Source: Vandiemenella viatica
Lineage: Eukaryota; Arthropoda; Insecta; Orthoptera; Morabidae
Assembly: GCA_031002005.1 (NCBI GenBank)
Contig: CM061921.1
Location: 173,546,935-173,610,934 of the forward strand
Direction of reading: 5' to 3'
Length of the DNA stretch: 64,000 nucleotides
A program made the translations under genes and the position numbers. Positions within the stretch are counted from its first letter, which is position 1. Every line of letters begins with the position of its first letter. Under the pieces are notes generated by a model. It was given only the letters and a program-made list of their open reading frames with translations. It had not been told where the DNA came from and did no database searches. This document shows, in pieces, positions 57,965-64,000 of the stretch.

Positions 57965-58342
57965 GAAGCAGGTTCAATTCCCTGTCCAGGTATCCAGATT
58001 TAAGTATTCCATGGTTTCACAATTTCAGTAAGGCGAATGCCGGGATCGAGCGTGGTGGGTGAGCGGTGACGTCCTGACCTCGCATTCGGGAGGATGTGAG
58101 TTCGAATCCCGGTTCGGCAATCCTGATTTTGGTTTTCTATGGACTTCCCGAAGTCACTCCTGCTTCTTGTCAAAGTCTTTTCCTGCCGCTAATGACCTCG
58201 GCGCAACGTAAACGGGGCGTAGAACCATAAGCATAAAGCATAACCGAATGCTGGGATGATTCCTACAAAAGGCATTTGCCGAATTCCTTCCCCTTATTTT
58301 GTCCCCAATTCAATCCCATCTCTAATGACCTCATCGTATACG
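57965..58342 (+). repeat. SINE family A, outer copy interrupted by another
   Basis: Left half: GGTTCAATTCCCTGTCCAGG, TATTCCATGGTTTCACAATT, CGAATGCCGGGAT. Right half: CGAATGCTGGGATGATTCCT, GCCGAATTCCTTCCCC, CTAATGACCTCATCG and tail GCCACTAAGCAAAAG. The halves join at the duplicated 13-mer around the inner copy. Confidence 0.9.
58047..58244 (+). repeat. SINE family A, inner copy with 13-bp TSD
   Basis: Starts CGAGCGTGGTGGGTGAGCGG, B box GAGTTCGAATCCCG, GGTTTTCTATGGACTTCCCG, and ends ACCATAAGCATAAAGCATAA. Flanked by CGAATGCCGGGAT (58034-58046) and CGAATGCTGGGAT (58245-58257), one mismatch. The copy lacks the GGGATGATTCC body block present in other copies. Confidence 0.93.
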
Positions 58343-58805
58343 TGTGAAAGCCACTAAGCAAAAGAGAGGCAAGTAACAGAACAACGTTTTCAGAGTAGAA
58401 ACTTAAATTGCTCAGTATTTTCGATCGACGGCACGGTAACAGCAAAAGCAAAATTTGAAATTTTGAGCAAATATGATCCTTTGTATTCAGAATATATAGT
58501 CACAGATATGTGATACCCACAGGAAAGACACATGTTTCGTTCATAAACATTTCTCGTTGACATCTGAAGGATTTAATTTGTTTAGTTTAAAAACTTTCTG
58601 ATTTTCTCGATAGGTTCAAGGGCAATAGTTGATTCTTGTTACATTTGCACGTAACACTTCACATTACCTTATATTTAATATCCGTTCACACATAAATATG
58701 AAATAATTAATGTGCCACTATGGTTTTATAAATATCCCAAACTACAAGTAGAAGTGTTTAGATTTCTTACCAGCTGGTTTCCATAACTTCGTATGTTTTT
58801 GTAAA
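58343..58805. other. No recognised gene
   Basis: AT-rich spacer between the nested SINEs and the satellite. I see nothing in it. Confidence 0.5.
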
Positions 58806-58809
58806 GAAT

Positions 58810-59835
58810 TTTGGTTGGTAGCTACCGACATATATCTACCTTAATGCACGATGAGAGACTGGAGGCTATTACTACACTCAAACGCAAGTGATCTGCGCAA
58901 GGTATTTACGGCTGCAATGTTAAATCTAGGAACACACATCTCTTTCGTCGAAATTAGAAAATGTAGTAGGATGACCACTTTAAACCCCCACTGCTGTCGT
59001 CATGTAACCGCCATAGTGCACGATGGAAGACTCGGGGCCAATACCACACAGAAACATCAGTGATATGTGCTTTGTAGTTGCGTTTTCAAAGTGAAATATA
59101 AGGACATACACGTCTTTTATTGAAATAACATAATACCCTTGGTCGACCAATTTCAACCACCATTTATCCCACATCACCTTAGCTACCGACATGTAAACAT
59201 CATGGTGCACATTGGGTGACTCAATACTACTGCCGCACAAACACCAATGTATTGCGCTAGGTAGTTTTGGCTGCAGAGTGAAACATATGGACACACATCT
59301 ATTTTTATATCAGGTTGACCACTTTCAATTACCACATATACTAGACCACCACAGCTACAAACATGCAATCAGCATAGTGCACGATGGAAGACTCCAGGCC
59401 TCTACCACATACAAACGCCAGTTGGCTGAGCTTGGTTGTTGTGGCTGCAAGGTGAAACATATGGACACACGCGTCTTTGATAGAAATAGGAAAGTGACCT
59501 AGGTCGACCACTTTCAACCACCATATATCATGCAGCTTCATAGCTACCGACATCTAACCACCATAGTGCACGATGGGAGACTCGAGGTCACTGCCGCATA
59601 GAAACACCTGTGGTCTGCGCTATGTAGTTGTGGCAGCAAAGTGAAATGTATAGACACACATTTCTTTGATCGAAATACGAAAATGTTACTGATCGACCAG
59701 TTTCAACTGCCATTTCTTCCCCACAACTACTGAAACTCGGCCTACGTTTTGCACGATGGGTGACCAAAATCCCGTGATCTGTGCTAGGTAGTGGTGGTTG
59801 CAAACTGAAATATAGGAACACACAAGTGTATATAT
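58810..59835 (+). repeat. Satellite array, about 172-189-bp monomers
   Basis: GTGCACGATGGGAGACTC or a variant recurs at 58846, 59018, 59207, 59379, 59568 and 59751, giving spacings of 172, 189, 172, 189 and 183. Each monomer contains CTGCGCTAGGTAGTTGTGGC, GTGAAACATATGGACACACA and CGACCACTTTCAACCACCA in diverged form. The open frames that cross it are repeat translations. The array ends at a short TATATA run. Confidence 0.92.
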
Positions 59836-59847
59836 ATATGAGATTTC

Positions 59848-60240
59848 TTAGACAAGACTAATGAAGAAAGATGAAAATCTACCTTGGGTACGAAGACAAA
59901 CAATTCCTAAGTCGGAATAGAAGGAAATACCAGGAGTGGAAGTAGAGAAGTGAGTCATGTCTAGAGAACCCCTAATCGAGATATTCAGCATAATGCTGCT
60001 GATGGGAGGGTTACCCCCGGTATCTGTCATTGTGTTAGTAATATCAATTGATCCCGCATGTGAAATAACTCTTTCTACTAGTGAAAATTCTTCAGTTAAT
60101 TGGTCTTTTCTCTCCATACTGAAAACAACAAAAACAGAGAGACTCTGTTGCCAAATGAAAACCGAATAACTCACACAAATGATAGTGACAATAGCCTTAA
60201 AATCAACTGTCAAAGATAGAATACAATTCAAACTTACCAA
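59848..60240 (-). other. Unassigned 130-codon open frame, TTG-initiated
   Basis: The minus strand is open from 60240 to 59848. The N-terminal 35 residues are hydrophobic (FKAIVTIICVSYSVFIW), signal-like, followed by a mixed region (SMERKDQLTEEFSLVERVIS). There is no ATG at the start; the first codons are TTG-GTAAGT, which also resembles a splice donor. I recognise no family. It is among the longer unbroken frames in the window, but length alone is not evidence of a gene. Confidence 0.2.
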
Positions 60241-60579
60241 AATGTAATCTATTCGAGGTGTGAGTTACTCTAAAATTATTCTGAAAACTATAAACCTTTA
60301 AAAGGTCAGTGTTCAAAATGCGAAAAAAAAAAAAATAGGTACCGAAGACGCGAAATGTAAGTCACCAAAGCACCAAATTTTAGTAGTACTATTTCGTAAA
60401 ATAGTCACTGGTTATGTGAGAATTTGTGAACAGTGAATTTACTGATGTTAAAATGTAGTATCTTCACAATTAACAACAAAGTCACCATTTTTAAATCTTT
60501 TTAAGATGTTATAATATGCATTCAACTGTAGACTACACTTATCTCAAATGTTTGTAAACATTATTTCAAAGATTGTAGC

Positions 60580-60910
60580 TTAGGCGTCGTCGTGTCTGCT
60601 ATCCGCTACCAGAAGCTTGTGTAAAATATGCTCCAACAGCCAGAGATGAAAAGAATTATACCAGCTGTTTTCGTCGTCTGCAGTGTTGTGAGCTGATAAA
60701 TTCCTGCGATTCTGATAGCGGCGCTGTCGTAAATTCGTCGTAACTGTTAAATGTTTTTTCTTCCGTACACTAGTTGCTTTCTTGAATATACTTTTCCCAT
60801 TACCGAGCCAACTGCACGTAGCCATGAGGCATAACCGTATGATTTGTGAAGCCGTTATAACTATTAAAGAATTCAGTCCTTTTGTTTCAAACAGTTTTAA
60901 GAGCTTATTA
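60580..60910 (-). other. Unassigned open frame upstream of LINE fragment
   Basis: The minus-strand frame spanning 60969-60580 contains a basic stretch (KKATSVRKKKHLTVTTNLRQ) and then FHLWLLEHILHKLLVADSRH at its C-terminus. Its first part overlaps the plus-strand LINE and is a shadow there; the part left of 60910 may be a piece of another mobile element. No family recognised. Confidence 0.25.
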
Positions 60911-60914
60911 ATGT

Positions 60915-61352
60915 ACCCTCTAGGAACAACATTGAAATTATGTTGTGGAGTTTGGGATCCGTATCGCAAGGGCCTGATAGACTCAGTGGAGAGGGCACAG
61001 AGGAGAGCCGCTTGATTCGTGGCTGGTTGCTACAGCCCTTATGACGGCGTCACAGAATTGATACGTAGATTGGGCTGGGATCGTTTGGAAGACAGAAAAC
61101 GTCATTTGCGATTGAATATATTGGATAATATGCTAAATTCTATAGCCTACGAGTGTAGTGAGATACCTCTTCCGCCAACCTATTTGGGTCGCAATGACCG
61201 GAGGTAAAGATTCGAGAAATAAGATGCCGTACTGATGCTTTTATGTATTCTTCCTTTCCTCGTGCTATTCGGGATTGGAAAGCGCAGAATTAAGATTGGT
61301 GCTTAGCACACTTTGCCACCCACAATGTTTGTGAATTGCAGAGTATGGATGT
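60915..61352 (+). pseudogene. LINE 3' end (L2/CR1-like), C-terminal reverse transcriptase
   Basis: The frame reads CCGVWDPYRKGLIDSVERAQ, RRAA, a stop, FVAGCYSPYDGVTELIRRLG, WDRLEDRKRHLRLNILDNML and YLGRNDRR; it shifts to IREIRCRTDAFMYSSFPRAI and RDWKAQ. This is the C-terminal block W.P....LI..IE..QRRAARF......VT..L..LGW..L..RR...R. of L2/CR1-type LINEs. The 3' end after CACCCACAATGTTTGTGAAT is GGATGTAGATGTAGATG, shared with the scrap at 16.6 kb. Strong 5' truncation. Only two disruptions in about 130 codons suggest a moderately young copy. Confidence 0.85.
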
Positions 61353-61369
61353 AGATGTAGATGTAAAAC

Positions 61370-62585
61370 GTGACTCGTCTGTTATTGAAGACGAACTGGT
61401 ACCTCAACAAGCTTGATTCAGAAAAGTCCGCTCAAGCTCTGACCAAGTCCTTCATCTAACACAATATGTTGAAGATGGCTTCGAAAAGGGTTTAGTTAAT
61501 CGAGTAGTCTTTGTTGACCTGACAGCAACCTATAACCCGATCAGCATAAAAAAACTTCTTCCTTAAGTATACAACATGACAGGGGATTTTGGTTTCACAA
61601 AAATAGTCTAAGAACTTCTCAGAAATAGGAAGTTCTTCGTAAGCTTTCAGATTTCATACTGAAATCAAGCCAAATCCCCCCCAAAAAATAAGTCTGTGCT
61701 GTTAACTTGAGCAATAAATGCGTCAAGCGAAAGCTAAATATGTCATGGAATGGATTGACTCGGCTGCACAGTGTAAACCCAAAGTTTCTCGGTGTGCTGT
61801 TGACACACTTCTCACTTTTAAAGCCATTGTTGCAACGTCAAGATGAAAGCATCTTCACGCAACAACATCCTAAGCAAGTTGACCGGATCTAGCTGGGGAG
61901 CTAACCCAAGTGTCAACCGCACCTCCGCCTTAGCATTATGCTACACCGCAGCAGAATATGCATGTCCTAAATGGCAACAATCAAGTCAAGCTACGACAGT
62001 AGACGTTACGCTCCACAGAACATGCCGGCTTATCACAGGTTGCCTGAGACCATCGCCTGAGAGCAAAGTGACTATACTAGTTGGCATCGCCCCTGGAGAC
62101 ATACGCCGGGAAGTTGCCAGTAGCTTGGCAAGGCTTACAGTGAACGAAGACGTCCGACACCCTCTACCTGGCTATATACCATCGCCATCTAGACTTAAGT
62201 CCGGGTCAAGCTTCCTGTGGACTTCAAAGTCACTAAATGGAGCACCAATCAATAAAAGAATATTGGCTTGGCAGATGAGAATGCAACATGATATCGAGCC
62301 AAAAACCACCTGAACAACCATGGCCCATGTGTATGTCACTAAACAGGCTTCGAGTTGGAGTTGGTCGTTCCAAAGATACCCTTGCTTCATGGGGATACCT
62401 GGGAGATCAGCCAGATACCACATGTTCGTCTAGGAAATGAAAACCATGGTATGTCTTTTGTCTTGTCCACAAATAGGAATGAATTTATCACAATTTCACC
62501 TCCAATCAGCTACTGACAAAGCCATCGCATTGGCGGAAAAACTGCCTCATATTTGATGCTGTCATCGACACGAGAAGAAGAAGAA
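61370..62585 (+). pseudogene. LINE reverse transcriptase fragment with GAA-rich tail
   Basis: Begins inside the polymerase: SVIEDELVPQQA, a stop, FRKVRSSSDQVLHLTQYVED, then GFEKGLVNRVVFVDLTATYN. The catalytic box and palm between about 61560 and 61840 are deleted or unreadable. The thumb follows in 61843-62313: RNNILSKLTGSSWGANPSV, RTSALALCYTAAEYACPKWQ, RTCRLITGCLRPSPESKVTI and GIAPGDIRREVASSLARL. After a frameshift at 62311, MSLNRLRVGVGRSKDTLASW is the C-terminus. The element ends in (GAA)4-like ACGAGAAGAAGAAGAAGAC near 62562-62580. A family distinct from the 30.7-kb LINE, though related. Dead. Confidence 0.82.
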
Positions 62586-62915
62586 GACAATTGCTATAGT
62601 TTCTAGATCAAAAGAGTGGTATCGAGACTCTGGGTTTGTCGTGTTTGCTGGGGTATGCAAAGATTCTTTTTTTTTTTTCAAAATTCGCTTTTGCATTGGT
62701 ATAGCTCTAAGGACAACCGCCTGTACGGAGTTCGACTGAATGCGTAGGTATAATTATTGCTAGCGCATTACTCGATTACGAGGTAGGGTACATGCCCGTT
62801 TGTGGCTTTCCTCATGCTTCTTTTGTTCGTCTAACATCTTGGTGTTGCCTCCTGCGAGTTTGAAGAGTGGGGCCATAATTTGGGAAAACAGGGGTATAAA
62901 TTGCCGAAAGCCGAC
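62586..62915. other. No recognised gene
   Basis: Spacer with a T run near 62669-62679. I see nothing else. Confidence 0.5.
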
Positions 62916-63031
62916 CCCGGTAGCGTAGGAGAAAGCGTGCTATCCTCGCGTTGCAGGGGTCACCGATTCGAGTCCGGCCTCGGGCAAGGGTGATTTTAAT
63001 TGAGTGTTGTGTTGTATTGTTTCGTCTATAC
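62916..63031 (+). repeat. tRNA-derived SINE, family C
   Basis: Head GCCGACCCCGGTAGCGTAGG with GCGTGCTATCCTCGCGTTGC and B box CGATTCGAGTCCGGCCTCGG; the short body GGTGATTTTAATTGAGTGTT follows and stops at the hAT terminus (63032). Only one copy in the window. Too divergent in the A-box arm to be a functional tRNA. Confidence 0.75.
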
Positions 63032-64000
63032 CAGTGATGGGGAAAGTACGGCCCGCGGGCCAAGTCCGGCCCTTCGGGCTAGTCAATCCGGCCCGCGACA
63101 TGGTTTCGAATAACCCCTACAATTACACATAGGACAAAATGTATTTTCTGCGTAGCTAGAATAGAATGTTTCCTTCTTATTGCGTTTTCAGTACGGTATT
63201 ATCGCGTCTAATATTAACTGAGTTTGCGTAGTGACGTAGTATATGTCTGTAGATCAGTAGCATGGCGATGTGGCGTACAATGCGCGTGTTGCTCGGCTAA
63301 GTTCGGAACGACTCGGGCGCTACCATTGTCGTTTAGTCTGTTCTCAAGGTCAGTGCAGTTCGGACAGTCGCGTAGTCAGTGCTGCGGCTGTGTGTCTGGC
63401 TTGTGTTTCTATAGTTTTCCTTTGTTGCTAGTGTTTTTTTTACATTTTTGATCGTTACAATGGCATATAAAAAGCGTAAAGTTGATTCAGAATGTCGTGT
63501 TTTTAAATCTGAGTGGACTTGGAAATACTTTTTCACGCCTATTAAGGATAAACCTGTGTGCCTCATTTGGAATGAAGCTGTAGCCGTATTCAAGGAATTC
63601 AACCTCTCACGACACTTTATGACAAAACATAACAACGCCACTTATGAATCTATGACCGAAGAAGATCGGAAGCAAAAAGCAGGAGCTCTACGTAAAAAAC
63701 TGTCAAGTCAGCAAAATATTTTTAAGAAACAAAGTTGTTCTCAAAAGCTAGCTACACATGCTAGTTACTTGTAGCATACAATATTGCAAAAAGTAACAAA
63801 GCATTGTCTGACGGCGAATTTGTTAAAACTTGTATGCTCCAAGTAAGTGACATTTTGTGTCCTGACAAAACAAAGGATTTTGAGACAGTAAGTTTGTCTC
63901 GAACAACAATTACTTCTAGAATTGAAGTAATTGATAAGCAGTTTGTCTCACAACTAGAGTCAAAGATAAGGGAGTTTAAATTCTGTTCTTTTGCATTGGA
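63032..64000 (+). mobile_element. hAT transposon, 5' part (runs off the window)
   Basis: The terminus CAGTGATGGGGAAAGTACGG, then CCCGCGGGCC, is the left end of hAT elements of the kind with CAG.G.TGGGC termini and GGCCCGCGGGCC subterminal words. A 430-bp untranslated leader precedes the transposase start at 63460. The right end and the 8-bp duplication lie outside the window. Its insertion just after or into the SINE C body means it is younger than that SINE. Confidence 0.85.
63460..64000 (+). pseudogene. hAT transposase with BED finger, frameshifted, partial
   Basis: The ATG at 63460 (ACAATGG context) starts MAYKKRKVDSECRVFKSEW. A BED-type zinc finger follows: KPVCLIWNEAVAVFKEFNLS and RHFMTKH. 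The expected Cys-x2-Cys pair reads C-x2-Trp (TGG at 63568-63570), so one zinc ligand is lost, while the His pair is kept. KLSSQQNIFKKQ and a helical region follow to 63770. A frameshift there creates a TAG at 63772; the other frame carries on VAYNIAKSNKALSDGEFVKT and PDKTKDFETVSLSRTTITSR to the window end. It resembles the transposases related to ZBED and GTF2IRD2-type proteins. The catalytic RNase H fold lies beyond the window. Confidence 0.85.

Noticed and set aside
58070..58130. Possible tRNA genes at SINE heads (also 34500, 39530, 52750, 62920)
   Set aside because: A and B box-like words are present, but arms do not pair properly and each is followed by the same SINE body.
58810..59835. 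CRISPR-like regular repeats
   Set aside because: Repeats are about 180 bp, diverged along their whole length and without unique spacers; this is a eukaryotic satellite.

Overview
This window reads as AT-rich, gene-poor nuclear DNA of an insect with a large, repeat-laden genome. I recognise no intact host gene, rRNA or functional tRNA. The recognisable content is transposable elements in all stages of decay. These are non-LTR retrotransposons of several kinds, Penelope-like (GIY-YIG) remnants, mariner, Tc1-like, Tigger/pogo, PIF/Harbinger and hAT DNA transposons, and at least four tRNA-derived SINE families. There are also tandem satellites and homopolymer tails. The arthropod assignment rests on the SINE and LINE types and is an inference; a hemimetabolous insect is my best guess, but species cannot be read from the sequence.

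Layout: 0-4.5 kb, a SINE and antisense LINE debris. 4.8-7.9 kb, a nearly full-length but dead RTE-like LINE, followed by a mariner relic (8.0-8.4 kb) and a 145-bp tandem array (9.2-9.9 kb). 9.9-15 kb, little that is recognisable. 15.0-15.9 kb, an antisense LINE relic. 15,949-24,289, a discrete 8.3-kb element with 514/650-bp terminal inverted repeats built from alternating subrepeat modules, a perfect 6-bp target duplication and AG...CT ends. This is the best candidate for something undescribed and it resembles a deleted Maverick/Polinton; it carries a nested mariner, a Penelope scrap, SINEs and unassigned decayed reading frames. 24.3-30.7 kb, SINE debris, an A-tailed fragment, an A+C-rich repeat and a Tigger-like MITE inside it. 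30.7-32.9 kb, a LINE with an intact YADD motif but broken frame. 33.3-35.4 kb, a second A+C-rich repeat, a Tc1-like end, and a mariner relic split by a SINE. 36.4-38.4 kb, a PIF/Harbinger ruin with both genes and a 111-bp minisatellite. 39.3-42.7 kb, clustered SINEs, a perfect 78-bp palindrome and an antisense LINE. 42.7-57.5 kb, sparse repeats, a (TA)19 tract with a 0.5-kb insertion, another tandem array and an antisense Penelope-like endonuclease. 57.5-58.3 kb, a SINE inserted in a SINE with 13-bp duplications. 58.8-59.8 kb, a roughly 180-bp satellite. 60.9-62.6 kb, two LINE 3' ends head to tail. 62.9-63.03 kb, a third SINE type. 63,032 to the end, the 5' half of a hAT element whose transposase frame is frameshifted and has lost a zinc-finger cysteine.

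Nothing here forms an operon or pathway. The genes that can be read are parasitic, and the useful story is one of nesting order and relative age: perfect or near-perfect target duplications (15,949 element, 17,004 mariner, 58,047 SINE) mark the younger insertions, while frames with many stops mark the older ones.
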